Shown here: positions 7,781 to 15,757 of the stretch, one piece after another | Layout of the letters: each line of letters starts with the position of its first letter | Numbering within the stretch: position 1 is the stretch's first letter | Assembly (NCBI RefSeq): GCF_014349155.1 | Contig: NZ_JACSIT010000034.1 | Span: forward strand, 1 to 64,000 | DNA: 64,000 bases | Source of the DNA: Neolewinella lacunae | GTDB lineage: Bacteria; Bacteroidota; Bacteroidia; Chitinophagales; Saprospiraceae | Direction of reading: 5' to 3' | Position numbers and translations under genes: made by a program | Notes under the pieces: model-generated | The model's database searches: none | What the model saw: only the letters and a program-made list of their open reading frames with translations | Told to the model about the DNA's origin: nothing

Positions 7781-8299
7781 TTAGTTTTTGAGGGCGCGGA
7801 GGATGTCGTCCGTCTTATCGTAGGTGGGGCTGCTGAAGATGATGCCTGCGCTGCCCGCCCGGTCGAAGATGAAATCGTAGCCCCGGGTGGTGGCGTAAGA
7901 TTCAATGGCTTCGTAAACGGCGTCCTGGATGGGCTTGACGAGTTCCTGCCGGCGCGCAAACAGCGACCCCTCGGGGCCAAAGCGCTCACGCTGCATATCA
8001 CGAACGGATTTCTCCTTGGCAATGATCTCGTCTTCGCGTTGCTTGCGCTGGTCTTCGCTCAGCAGGACTTGCTCCGCCTGGTACTTGTTGTACATGCCTT
8101 TGATGGCGTCGTACTGCTGGTTGATCTCCTGCTGCCACTTGGCGGCCAGCTGGTCCAGTTGCTCCTGGGCGTCCTGGTATTCAGTGATGCTGCTGAGGAT
8201 GCGCTCCATGTCCACGGAGGCAATCTTTTGGGCTCCGAGGGTGGAAGTGAAGCCCAAAACGGCAAACAGCAGGATGAAAAGGGAAGTACGGATACGCAT
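7781..8299 (-). CDS. OmpH/Skp-family periplasmic chaperone
   Basis: The second OmpH/Skp protein (172 residues), upstream of its paralogue in the same orientation. The ATG at 8299 is chosen because it begins a signal peptide (MRIRTSLFILLFAVLGF, cleavage after LGAQ). The mature part begins KIASVDMERIL, continues through a long charged coiled coil and ends with RGYDFIFDRAG, the conserved C-terminal strand of the family. Tandem ompH genes beside bamA are common in Bacteroidota; bamA is not seen here. A TACTTTTG box at 8322-8329 suggests its own promoter. Confidence 0.9.
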   Translation of the reverse strand: MRIRTSLFILLFAVLGFTSTLGAQKIASVDMERILSSITEYQDAQEQLDQLAAKWQQEINQQYDAIKGMYNKYQAEQVLLSEDQRKQREDEIIAKEKSVRDMQRERFGPEGSLFARRQELVKPIQDAVYEAIESYATTRGYDFIFDRAGSAGIIFSSPTYDKTDDILRALKN

Positions 8300-8321
8300 G
8301 ACGTGGTTCTTTTTTAGGGTC

Positions 8322-8329
8322 CAAAAGTA
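8322..8329 (-). promoter_or_regulatory. -7 box of second ompH gene
   Basis: TACTTTTG on the minus strand matches TAnnTTTG and lies 22 nt before the ATG at 8299. Confidence 0.5.
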
Positions 8330-8618
8330 ATTCCGGCCCCGCGGACCGGCTGTAGGTAAAGACGTTCGCCCGCTGGCGAAGTTACTCAGGGGCCACAACT
8401 TTAATATTTCGATTCAGCCCGCAAAATACTGCTATTCAAACGTTTAAGCCAAAATCACTCCCCCTACCCCACCCCCTGTTTAACTAATAATTAACGAGCG
8501 AAACGGCCAGAACTTCTTGCGCCGGAAGAAAAAAAAGAAGGCCCCGCCCGGGTAGATATGCAACCTTCGGCCCCCTCAGGGCGCTTTTCTGGCCAGGCGG
8601 CAAGTCCTGACCAGCCCT

Positions 8619-8626
8619 TATCTTCG
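8619..8626 (+). promoter_or_regulatory. -7-like box upstream of cca
   Basis: TATCTTCG, one change from TAnnTTTG, ends 9 nt before the chosen ATG at 8636. The same box and short spacing occur at other genes in the window. Confidence 0.35.
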
Positions 8627-8635
8627 CCCCCCGAT

Positions 8636-10054
8636 ATGATATTTCAGATCCGCGATAATGAGAGGATGATCTTTGAGGTCATCAGCAAGGCCGCCGCCGC
8701 GCTGGGCTCCCCCACCTACGTCGTGGGCGGCTACGTGCGTGATCGCCTGCTGGCCCGGCCGAGCAAAGACCTCGACATCGTCTGCGTAGGCAGCGGCATC
8801 GAACTGGCCCAGCGCGTAGGCGATAGCCTGCACCCCCGCAGCCGCGTCACCGTCTACAAGCGCTTCGGCACCGCCGCCCTGAAGTACCGCGACCTGGAAA
8901 TCGAGTTCGTCGGCGCCCGCAAGGAAAGCTACCGCTCCGACAGCCGCAAGCCCACCGTAGAATCCGGCACCTTGGCCGACGACCAGAACCGCCGCGATTT
9001 CACCATCAACGCCCTGGCCATCAGCCTCAACGAGCACGACTACGGCACCATCATCGACCCCTTCAACGGGCTGGAAGACCTCGAAGCCAAGCGCATCATC
9101 ACCCCGCTGGAGCCCGGCAAGACCTTCAGCGATGACCCGCTGCGCATGATGCGGGGCGTAAGGTTTGCCGCCCAACTAGGCTTCGAAATCGATCCTAAGA
9201 CCCTCCGCTCCATCCGCGACAACAGCGAACGGCTCAAGATCATCAGCTGGGAACGCATCGCTACCGAGCTCAACAAGATCCTGCTCTCCCCCGTACCCAG
9301 CGTCGGCCTCAGGTTGATGTTCGATACGGGCTTGCTCAACTACGTCCTGCCCGAACTCGCCGCCCTCCACGGCGTCGAAACCCGCAACGGCCGCAAGCAC
9401 AAAGACAATTTCTACCATACCATCAAAGTGGTCGATAACCTGGCCGAACGCAGCGATAAACTCTGGCTCCGCTGGGCTGCCCTCCTGCACGACATCGGCA
9501 AGGCCAAAACCAAACGCTGGGAAGATGTGGCGGGCTGGACCTTCCACGCCCACGACGCCGTAGGAGCCAACATGGTGCCCCGCATCTTCCGCCGCCTGCG
9601 CCTGCCCAACGAACAACTCAAGTACGTCCAAAAGCTCGTCGCCCTCCACCAGCGGCCCATCTCCCTTACCCAGGAAGAAATCACCGATTCCGCCGTCCGC
9701 CGCATCCTCTTCGATGCCGGCGAAGACATTGACGACCTGATGACCCTCTGCCAGAGCGACATCACCAGCCGCAACCCCGTCAAGGTCAAAACCTTCCGGG
9801 AAAACTACGATTTCCTCCGCCAGCGCATGGCCGAGATCGAAGCCCAGGATCACCTGCGCAACTGGCAGCCCCCCATCACTGGCGAGTACATCATGGAAAC
9901 CTTCGGCATTCCCCCCAGCCGCCAGGTAGGCCTCATCAAAGACGCCGTCCGCGAAGCCATCCTCGACGGCGAAATCCCCAACGAATTCGAAGCCGCCAAA
10001 ACCCGCATGCTCGCCGCCGCCGAGGCGATGGGGCTGGAACCAGTTGGCGGATAA
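8636..10054 (+). CDS. cca: CCA tRNA nucleotidyltransferase / polyA polymerase-type enzyme with HD domain
   Basis: A class II nucleotidyltransferase of 472 residues that adds or repairs tRNA 3' CCA ends. The N-terminal head holds GGYVRD and the metal-binding DLDIV; RRDFTINALA and the head-and-neck segment (DDPLRMMRGVRFA) follow. An HD phosphohydrolase domain (LLHDIGKAKTKRW, about 285-400) sits behind it. The ATG at 8636 is preferred because the family fold starts there and a -7-like box lies just before it; the frame is open further upstream to 8558 but that part is Pro/Ser-rich. The last 65 codons are duplicated downstream of the next gene (11705-11904). Confidence 0.93.
   Translation: MIFQIRDNERMIFEVISKAAAALGSPTYVVGGYVRDRLLARPSKDLDIVCVGSGIELAQRVGDSLHPRSRVTVYKRFGTAALKYRDLEIEFVGARKESYRSDSRKPTVESGTLADDQNRRDFTINALAISLNEHDYGTIIDPFNGLEDLEAKRIITPLEPGKTFSDDPLRMMRGVRFAAQLGFEIDPKTLRSIRDNSERLKIISWERIATELNKILLSPVPSVGLRLMFDTGLLNYVLPELAALHGVETRNGRKHKDNFYHTIKVVDNLAERSDKLWLRWAALLHDIGKAKTKRWEDVAGWTFHAHDAVGANMVPRIFRRLRLPNEQLKYVQKLVALHQRPISLTQEEITDSAVRRILFDAGEDIDDLMTLCQSDITSRNPVKVKTFRENYDFLRQRMAEIEAQDHLRNWQPPITGEYIMETFGIPPSRQVGLIKDAVREAILDGEIPNEFEAAKTRMLAAAEAMGLEPVGG
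9853..10052 (+). repeat. Direct repeat copy 1 (3' end of cca)
   Basis: About 200 bases encoding the last 65 residues of the CCA enzyme recur at 11705-11904 with roughly 95% identity by eye. The two copies flank the DUF4143-type ATPase gene. Confidence 0.9.
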
Positions 10055-10461
10055 AAAGAGCAAGCCCGGCACCAGAGTGGTGAAGAACGCAAGCCCACTA
10101 CCGCTGAGCCGTTCCAACGGGTTCGCCCCTGCCCTACCCTCCAGCTACCGGAAGTAGCCGGAATATGACCCACCGACAGCAATTCTTAGTTTAGTCATTT
10201 CTAGTGTACTATCCTGCTACAACCAAGGGGAAACCCTCCTCTACTGGTTGTAAAAGCTACCCTGGCGAAATAAAATTTTGCTCTTTGCCAAAATTTAGCT
10301 CGAAAGGTCATCCCTCTCCCTTGGAGAGGGACCGAGGGAGAGGGATCAAAGGCTAAACTGAGTGCACGAAGTACTGCAACGCAAATTACAGCTCTACCGA
10401 GCACTTTTTCAAGTCAACCAACTTGAACAACTAAACGTTTTCCAAGTCAACTGACTTGAAA
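10055..10461. other. Hairpin-rich spacer between cca and the ATPase gene
   Basis: No gene is supported. It is less GC-rich than its surroundings. It holds an inverted repeat AAATTTTG/CAAAATTT (10273-10280 and 10289-10296) and a 10-bp perfect inverted repeat TCCCTCTCCC/GGGAGAGGGA (10311-10320 and 10336-10345). It ends in two palindromic sites directly before the ATPase gene. Confidence 0.6.
10410..10458 (+). promoter_or_regulatory. Paired palindromic sites at the ATPase start
   Basis: CAAGTCAACCAACTTG (10410-10425) and CAAGTCAACTGACTTG (10443-10458) are two near-palindromes starting 33 bp apart, about three helical turns. The second has perfect 7-bp arms and ends 3 nt before the ATG at 10462. 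The layout suits a dimeric repressor, possibly autoregulation (inference). Confidence 0.55.
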
Positions 10462-11703
10462 ATGGACAGACTAAAGCTATTGAGCGCTGCTGCGGCCAGG
10501 CGGGTAAGCCTGGACTTTGTCCGGCCACTCTACCACAATATCGACTGGGAAGGCAACCTCACGGCACTACTTGGCGCACGGGGTGTAGGAAAAACCACCC
10601 TGTTGCTCCAACGGCTCAAAGTGCTTGACTTGCCGCCGGAAACCGCCCTGTACGTGGACCTTGGGGATCTTTATTTCCAGGAAAATCGCTTGCTTGACTT
10701 CATCGTCTCCTTTGTCGAACAGGGAGGCCGCTATCTATTTCTCGACGAGGTACACCGCTACGGTTATCAAACCTGGGCCCAGGAACTTAAACAGGCTTAC
10801 GATCTCTACCACGGCGAACTGCGCATCGCCTTTACGGGATCTGCGGCCATTCGCATCCTCGACCAGAAAGCGGACCTGAGCCGGCGCGCGCTTCAGTTTC
10901 GGGTGCCGGGCTTATCCTTTCGGGAGTACCTCATTTTAGTACACGGCATTGAATTACCAACTTACACCTATTCGGATATTTTACAGCACCATCAGGCTAT
11001 CGTCCAACAACACCTCGGCCTGACGGGATTTCATCCCCTCCCGCTCTTGCAGCGTTACTGGCAAGAAGGGTACTATCCTTTTATGTTAGCCGACCCGGCG
11101 GGCTATCTGCGCCGCGTCAACGTAATGATTCAACTGGTGCTCGATAGCGATCTCCCCGCGGTAATCAAGACGGGCCGGGTGGACTACCAGAAAATTAGCC
11201 GCTTGCTGTACGCTATTGCCTCATCCGTACCCTTTACCCCCAACATCGCTAAACTGGGGGAGCGACTCGGCATGGCACGGGAAACCATCCTTCAGTACCT
11301 TCACCTGCTAGAACAATCGGACCTGATCAGCACCCTGCGCAGTGAAGCAAAAGGCATCTCTTTCCTGACCAAACCCGATAAGATCTACCTCAACAATCCG
11401 AACCTCATGCACGCCCTTGCTCCCGGTCAAGTTGAGGTCGGCACATTGCGGGAAACCTTCTTTTTAAACCAGTTGCTTCATACCACCTACGAATCCCATA
11501 TTTTACCACCGGAAATCCGCCTGCCAAAAGTTGGTGATTTTGCCTTGCTGGATAAGGAAACGCATTTCCTTTTTGAGGTTGGAGGACCAAACAAGTCCAG
11601 TAAACAGATCGGCCCCGGCGCTAACCATTTCGTGGTGCGGGACGTGGAAAGCAGCGTCGGGCAGCGCATCATTCCGCTGTGGTTGTTTGGCCTGTTGTAC
11701 TGA
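10462..11703 (+). CDS. AAA+ ATPase of the DUF4143-type family
   Basis: A 413-residue P-loop ATPase. Walker A is GARGVGKT (38-45) and Walker B is YLFLDEVH (about 93-100), followed by a sensor-like FTGSAA segment. The C-terminal half, with a winged-helix-like stretch ([23 protein letters not shown]) and an FEVGG segment recalling restriction-endonuclease-like folds, matches the AAA_14/DUF4143 arrangement. Such genes are common, often isolated and of unknown role. The ATG at 10462 is chosen over an in-frame TTG at 10456. The gene is flanked by a duplicated cca 3' end, and its start overlaps a palindromic site, both suggesting arrival by insertion. Confidence 0.85.
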   Translation: MDRLKLLSAAAARRVSLDFVRPLYHNIDWEGNLTALLGARGVGKTTLLLQRLKVLDLPPETALYVDLGDLYFQENRLLDFIVSFVEQGGRYLFLDEVHRYGYQTWAQELKQAYDLYHGELRIAFTGSAAIRILDQKADLSRRALQFRVPGLSFREYLILVHGIELPTYTYSDILQHHQAIVQQHLGLTGFHPLPLLQRYWQEGYYPFMLADPAGYLRRVNVMIQLVLDSDLPAVIKTGRVDYQKISRLLYAIASSVPFTPNIAKLGERLGMARETILQYLHLLEQSDLISTLRSEAKGISFLTKPDKIYLNNPNLMHALAPGQVEVGTLRETFFLNQLLHTTYESHILPPEIRLPKVGDFALLDKETHFLFEVGGPNKSSKQIGPGANHFVVRDVESSVGQRIIPLWLFGLLY

Positions 11704-11906
11704 GCACCCTGCGCAACTGGCAGCCCCCCATCACCGGCGAGTTCATCATGGAAACCTTCGGCATCCCCCCCAGCCGCCAGGTAGGCCTCAGCAAAGACGC
11801 CGTCCGCGAAGCCATCCTCGACGGCGAAATCCCCAACGAATTCGAAGCCGCCAAAAAACGGATGCTCGCCGCCGCCGAAGCGATGGGGCTGGAACCCGTG
11901 GGGTAG
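11704..11906 (+). pseudogene. Duplicated 3' fragment of cca
   Basis: Directly after the ATPase stop codon the sequence resumes as a second copy of the last 65 or so codons of cca, with the frame intact to its own TAG at 11904-11906. Compared with 9853-10052 there are three residue changes (Tyr to Phe, Ile to Ser, Thr to Lys) and a slightly different end. It lacks the catalytic and HD domains, so it is a remnant or an insertion scar. The low divergence suggests a fairly recent event or gene conversion. Confidence 0.85.
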
Positions 11907-12042
11907 ATAGCCGCTGATCACCAACGAGAATACCTATGGATAGATCATCCACAGGCATCCCAAAATTTTCTCGGCAAGAATTAGCAGCTGCACTTATTGT
12001 TGGTTGCCGCCCTCACATTTCTTGCGTTGCGCAGGGTACGCA

Positions 12043-12579
12043 TTAAATGCTGCGTTTGTGTAGGTCCTCTGCCGCTAGCCCCCTACCCTTGGCTAAACCA
12101 ATCCCAATAGCGTTCGTCACGGGTAAATTGGCAATCACCTCATCTTTACCCGTGGTATTTACGTGGAAATAGTAGACTTTCTTTCCCGCCAGGTCGTCAA
12201 TAATCAATTGGTTTTTCAGAAAAACCACCTTGACATTTTCGAGGTGGGTTGGAAAATCCATTGCTTCGTCCAGTTGCACCTCAAAGATGGCCGTTCGCAC
12301 CAACTCTCCTCCCTGGTTTTCCTTCATTGCCATCCGGAGGAAAGGGGATTGCTGTTCCTCATCAAAGCCACGGTAACTCTCCAGCACTGCGTTGCGCTGA
12401 AAGGCGGCGTTTGGATCATCTGGGCTAGCGGGTCTTCCGCGGTTGGCTTGGGAAACCAAAGTCTCGACTTCACCCGTTGCAAGGGGCTCGTACTGAGAGG
12501 AGATGGAGGTTAGCGTTTTAGCTCCCCCACAAGCGAAGAGGAACAAAGAAAATAAAGGGATACATAAAAGAGCACGCAT
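12043..12579 (-). CDS. Putative lipoprotein of unknown function
   Basis: 178 residues, beginning with a lipoprotein signal (MRALLCIPLFSLFLFACGG, lipid Cys at 17). The mature part has no motif I recognise. A segment around residues 60-130 alternates hydrophobic and polar residues and may form beta strands (VKVVFLKNQLIIDD, KVYYFHVNTT). Its base composition resembles the lower-GC DNA just left of it rather than the high-GC genes further on. It stands alone, with no operon partner. Confidence 0.65.
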   Translation of the reverse strand: MRALLCIPLFSLFLFACGGAKTLTSISSQYEPLATGEVETLVSQANRGRPASPDDPNAAFQRNAVLESYRGFDEEQQSPFLRMAMKENQGGELVRTAIFEVQLDEAMDFPTHLENVKVVFLKNQLIIDDLAGKKVYYFHVNTTGKDEVIANLPVTNAIGIGLAKGRGLAAEDLHKRSI

Positions 12580-12736
12580 GCGAGAGGGTTTGCGGGGTGA
12601 GCGTTTTTGGAGCGTTTGCCCTAACCATACCCCTGGTGATCAGATGTCTTCAAAATTAGGACACCAACCCATTTAACGCAAAAAAAATGCTAAGCGGGGC
12701 ACTTTAACAATTCGCAAAACTCACTTCGCCCCCCCT

Positions 12737-13300
12737 TCACTCCCGCCAATTCCACACCACCAGCAACCAGTCTTTACCACTGGCCCCGGTAAAGCGGTCT
12801 AGCTCCTCAAAACCCGCCCGCTCGTGTACGCGGCGCGAGCGCAGGTTGCGGGCGTCAATGGCCGTCACCAGGTAAGGATAATGCAGGCTGTAGCAGGAGC
12901 GCATGTAGCGGTACATCCGGTCCACCAGTTTCTGGCCCCGGGCTTCTTCCGCTACGCACACCTGCCCCATTACCAAGTAGCCCGCGTCAATCATCCGTAC
13001 GCCGTTGTAAGTGGCATTGTCTTTGCGTTCAAACAGCTCGGTCAGGGCGGGCACGTCTTCGGCAAATTCCCGCTTCATCGTCAGGGCGTAGCCTACTACA
13101 CGCGTGCCGTCTTTGGCAATGACGGAGGCCGCCGCGTTGTTCATCCGCGTCAACACGTCGAGGGTGTGAACGGCGGTGACAAAGCCTTGCTCCTGCGCCA
13201 CCCCTTCGGATACGGCAGAAAGGTGATTGCTTTTTTGCAGAGCGATGATCTGCTCCAGTTCCGTCTTCTTACGCGCCAGCGTGATGCGGATGTCCATCAT
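12737..13300 (-). CDS. GNAT-family N-acetyltransferase
   Basis: 187 residues with the GNAT acetyl-CoA fold. MGQVCVAEEARGQKLVDRMYRYM is the beta4-alpha3 region with the pyrophosphate-binding loop, and AIDARNLRSRRVHERAGFEELDRF is the typical C-terminal strand-helix. The substrate is unknown. It lies about 150 nt downstream of the transketolase C-subunit gene in the same orientation. A 7-bp hairpin (13375-13391) lies between them, so cotranscription is uncertain. Confidence 0.85.
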   Translation of the reverse strand: MMDIRITLARKKTELEQIIALQKSNHLSAVSEGVAQEQGFVTAVHTLDVLTRMNNAAASVIAKDGTRVVGYALTMKREFAEDVPALTELFERKDNATYNGVRMIDAGYLVMGQVCVAEEARGQKLVDRMYRYMRSCYSLHYPYLVTAIDARNLRSRRVHERAGFEELDRFTGASGKDWLLVVWNWRE

Positions 13301-13324
13301 TGGTCCTTATTCTGGTTTTGGGCC

Positions 13325-13391
13325 CATGGAGTTACTTGGAGTTGAGCATGGAGTTGCATGGAGTTTTACTGGATCTTGACCTTCGGTCAAG
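13325..13391. repeat. ATGGAGTT short repeats and CTTGACC hairpin
   Basis: Three ATGGAGTT octamers occur between 13325 and 13366, followed by a perfect 7-bp stem CTTGACC-TTC-GGTCAAG at 13375-13391. It lies between the transketolase C gene and the acetyltransferase gene. Neither strand shows a good T-run after the stem, so its role as a terminator is doubtful. Confidence 0.45.
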
Positions 13392-13454
13392 CTTTTCATA
13401 CAGGTTCCGAACCTCCGGTCCGGCACCCACCCTCATCCTGCCGCCCCCCAACAA

Positions 13455-14417
13455 TTAGGCTTTGCCCAGCGCCCGCTTGGCGGCGGCGATGATGTCTTTG
13501 ACGCCCAGTCCGTATTTTTCCAGCAGCTCTTCCGCTTCGCCCGATTCGCCGAAGGTGTCGTCGGTGGCGACAAATTCCTGGCGGGTGGGGGCGTGCTTGG
13601 CGAGGCATTCGGCGATGGCGCTGCCCAGCCCACCGTACTTATTGTGCTCTTCGCAGGTCACTACCGCGCCGGTCTTTTTGGCGCTGGCTACTACGGCTGC
13701 TTCGTCCAGGGGCTTGATCGTATGAATATTGATCAGGTCTACGCTGATGCCTTCCTTGGCCAGTTCGCGGGCGGCTTCGATGGCGTACCAGACGAGGTGG
13801 CCGGTGGCGAAGATCGAGACATCGGTGCCAGCGTTCAGGTGCAGGGCTTTCCCGATCACAAATTCCTGGTCTTCGGGGATGAACACGGGCCAGCTGGGCC
13901 GACCGAATCGGAGGTAAACCGGTCCGTGGTGCTCCGCAATGGCCACTACGGCCGCCTTGGTCTGGTTGTAGTCGCAGGGGTTGATGACCGTCATGCCGGG
14001 CAGCATCCGCATCATGCCGATGTCTTCCAGGATCTGGTGGGTAGCACCGTCTTCGCCCAGCGTGAGGCCGGCGTGGCTGGCGCAAATCTTGACGTTCTTA
14101 TCGCTGTAAGCCACGCTCTGCCGGATCTGGTCGTAGACGCGGCCGGTGGCGAAGTTGGCAAAGGTGGTGGCCATGGGGATTTTCCCGGCGGTTGCCAGGC
14201 CCGCCGAAACACCAATCATGTTGGCTTCGGAAATGCCGCACTGCACGAAGCGGTCGGGGTAGGCATTGATGAAGTCTTCCGATTTCATGGAGCCGCGCAG
14301 GTCGGCCGTCAGCATCACCACGTTGTCGTGGGCGTCGCCAGCGGCTTTCAGGCCAGCGCCGAAGCCATCGCGGGTGGCTTTTTTGCCCGTTGATTGAAGT
14401 TTATCCAGGTTCAGCAT
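13455..14417 (-). CDS. Transketolase, C-terminal subunit
   Basis: 320 residues covering the pyrimidine-binding and C-terminal domains of transketolase as a separate polypeptide. Recognisable parts are SMKSEDFINAYPDRFVQCGISEANM (the Glu-bearing pyrimidine domain), SHAGLTLGEDGATHQ, and a C-terminal domain with GHLVWYAIEAA. Together with the upstream N-subunit it moves two-carbon units between sugar phosphates in the pentose phosphate pathway, using thiamine diphosphate. The N-subunit gene ends 81 nt upstream, and the gap holds an exact copy of the dispersed 18-bp repeat. The order, N then C, is that of split transketolases. Confidence 0.93.
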   Translation of the reverse strand: MLNLDKLQSTGKKATRDGFGAGLKAAGDAHDNVVMLTADLRGSMKSEDFINAYPDRFVQCGISEANMIGVSAGLATAGKIPMATTFANFATGRVYDQIRQSVAYSDKNVKICASHAGLTLGEDGATHQILEDIGMMRMLPGMTVINPCDYNQTKAAVVAIAEHHGPVYLRFGRPSWPVFIPEDQEFVIGKALHLNAGTDVSIFATGHLVWYAIEAARELAKEGISVDLINIHTIKPLDEAAVVASAKKTGAVVTCEEHNKYGGLGSAIAECLAKHAPTRQEFVATDDTFGESGEAEELLEKYGLGVKDIIAAAKRALGKA

Positions 14418-14449
14418 CGCTGTAGTATTCTGTAAAGGTTAAGGAAAAA

Positions 14450-14467
14450 GGGCGCGGCCGCAGGTGC
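14450..14467 (-). repeat. Dispersed 18-bp NotI box
   Basis: An exact inverse copy (GGGCGCGGCCGCAGGTGC) in the 81-nt gap between the two transketolase subunit genes. No C/G-run hairpin is next to it. Confidence 0.85.
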
Positions 14468-14498
14468 TGCGCGGTGGACAAGAAGGAGCAAGGACCGG

Positions 14499-15353
14499 CT
14501 AGATCCCCTCGGCGGGAAAATCTCCGAGGGTTTCTTCCAACTGGGTCAGGGCTTTTTGCGCCTGGTCTTGGTTGGGGGCTTTGCCGTGCCAGTGGTGGGT
14601 GCCGACCATAAAGTCTACCCCCTGGCCCATTTCGGTTTTCATCACGATGCAGGTCGGTACGCCGTTGCGCTTGGCCTGGGCCTCCTGCAGGGTCTTGATG
14701 GTTTGCTCCAGGTCGTTGCCGTCCATGCGCATCACGTCCCAGCCAAAGGCGGCGTATTTCTCGCCGAAGTCACCCATGCGGAGCACTTCCCTGGTGGGGC
14801 CGTCAATCTGCTGCCCGTTGTCGTCGATGATGAGGACGAGGTTGTCCAGCTTGTGGTGGGGGGCAAAAAGCGCGGCCTCCCAGATTTGTCCTTCCTGCTG
14901 TTCGCCGTCGCCGGTCAGTACGAAGACCGTGCGGTCATCACCGTCCATTTTCTTGGCCAGGGCCACACCACAGGCGGCGCTCACCCCCTGCCCCAAAGAG
15001 CCGGAAGCGATGCGGATGCCGGGCAGCCCCTCGTGGGTGGTGGGGTGCCCTTGCAGGCGGGAGTTGAGGGCGCGGAAGGTTTTCAGTTCCTCTACGGGGA
15101 AGTAGCCGGCGTGGGCCAGTACGGAGTACCAGACGGGACTGATGTGCCCGTTGGAGAGGAAGAAGACGTCTTCGCCCTTAGCATCCATGTTGAACTTCGG
15201 GTCGTGCTTCATTACCGCAAAGTACAGCGCCACTAAGAGATCGGTATTGCCCAGCGCACCACCGGGGTGACCGCTTTGGCACAGGTATACCTGGCGAATG
15301 ATGTCGCGCCGCACCTGGCTGGCAATGCGCTTGAGTTCCTGAATATCTGCCAT
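14499..15353 (-). CDS. Transketolase, N-terminal subunit
   Basis: 284 residues forming the diphosphate-binding half of transketolase. The thiamine-diphosphate/Mg motif is present as TGDGEQQEGQIWEAA followed by LIIDDNGQQIDG. SGHPGGALGNTDLL and SNGHISPVWYSVLA are further family blocks. The ATG at 15353 (MADIQELKRI) is chosen; the frame stays open upstream to 15569 but crosses a structured, apparently non-coding region. A TAGCTTTG box at 15405-15412 gives a leader of about 45 nt. The partner C-subunit gene follows 81 nt downstream. Confidence 0.93.
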   Translation of the reverse strand: MADIQELKRIASQVRRDIIRQVYLCQSGHPGGALGNTDLLVALYFAVMKHDPKFNMDAKGEDVFFLSNGHISPVWYSVLAHAGYFPVEELKTFRALNSRLQGHPTTHEGLPGIRIASGSLGQGVSAACGVALAKKMDGDDRTVFVLTGDGEQQEGQIWEAALFAPHHKLDNLVLIIDDNGQQIDGPTREVLRMGDFGEKYAAFGWDVMRMDGNDLEQTIKTLQEAQAKRNGVPTCIVMKTEMGQGVDFMVGTHHWHGKAPNQDQAQKALTQLEETLGDFPAEGI

Positions 15354-15404
15354 GAATGGGGATTTTTTATGGGTGCCCTCCCGCAGGAGGAATAAGTTTA
15401 GTTG

Positions 15405-15412
15405 CAAAGCTA
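15405..15412 (-). promoter_or_regulatory. -7 box of the split transketolase operon
   Basis: TAGCTTTG on the minus strand matches TAnnTTTG and lies about 51 nt upstream of the ATG at 15353. Confidence 0.5.
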
Positions 15413-15480
15413 AGCTGTTCTGACTTAACCGTTGGGAGAATTTTGGCCAATCTATCGGGTCCAGACACCCGGGGCTCTTG

Positions 15481-15613
15481 CCGGTTTGGACCTGGGAACA
15501 AACCTTGGAGCAGCTGCTTACGTATGCCCCGTGTCGAGTCTGGAATGTGCAGCCACCGCTTAAACCCACTGTCCAAGCTCAGGGTTCGTTTAGCGGAAGC
15601 AGGTCCAAACCGG
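15481..15613 (-). ncRNA. Candidate structured RNA (rod-like, possibly 6S-like)
   Basis: A 133-nt stretch is closed by a perfect 14-bp helix, CCGGTTTGGACCTG (15481-15494) with its complement (15600-15613). Inside, read on the minus strand, further helices stack: AACGAACC with GGTTTGTT (one G-U pair), GAGC with GCTC, then a large 5'-side bubble, then GCTGC with GCAGC. The G-U pair becomes an A-C mismatch on the plus strand, favouring minus-strand transcription. A long rod with a big central bubble recalls 6S RNA, and a CCCTGAGC segment also resembles part of 6S, but this is weak. It sits between HU and the transketolase operon, outside any supported gene. Confidence 0.45.
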
Positions 15614-15700
15614 TGCACAAGGACGTCTCCTCCCGCCCGAAACTAGGCAAATTCTGTACAGCGCCCAAGTTAAATCTTCCGCCACGTCTTTCCCCTAAAC

Positions 15701-15733
15701 GAAAACGACCCGCCCGGGTAAGGAGCAGGTCGC
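15701..15733 (-). terminator. Terminator of the HU gene
   Basis: On the minus strand GACCTGCTCC pairs with GGGCGGGTC, allowing one wobble, and is followed by TTTTCGTTT. It lies 25 nt past the HU stop codon. Confidence 0.7.
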
Positions 15734-15757
15734 ACATTTTCAGCGGTTGCTGGAATC

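Larger units (their letters stand above)
15354..15757. other. Non-coding region between transketolase and HU genes
   Basis: About 400 bases with no supported protein gene. It holds the transketolase promoter box, the structured-RNA candidate (15481-15613) and the HU terminator (15701-15733). Short open frames crossing it on both strands look unlike proteins. Confidence 0.55.

Noticed and set aside
10100-10170. Possible tRNA-like segment (GGGTTCGCCCC)
   Set aside because: No cloverleaf with acceptor and anticodon arms could be built; no tRNA gene was found in the window.
15479-15616. SRP RNA or tmRNA in the structured region
   Set aside because: The conserved SRP tetraloop region and tmRNA tRNA-like ends are missing; only a loose 6S-like shape remains.
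15367-15618. Short frames and an extended start of the transketolase N gene across 15354-15618
   Set aside because: They cross the structured, inverted-repeat region; family similarity starts only at the ATG at 15353.
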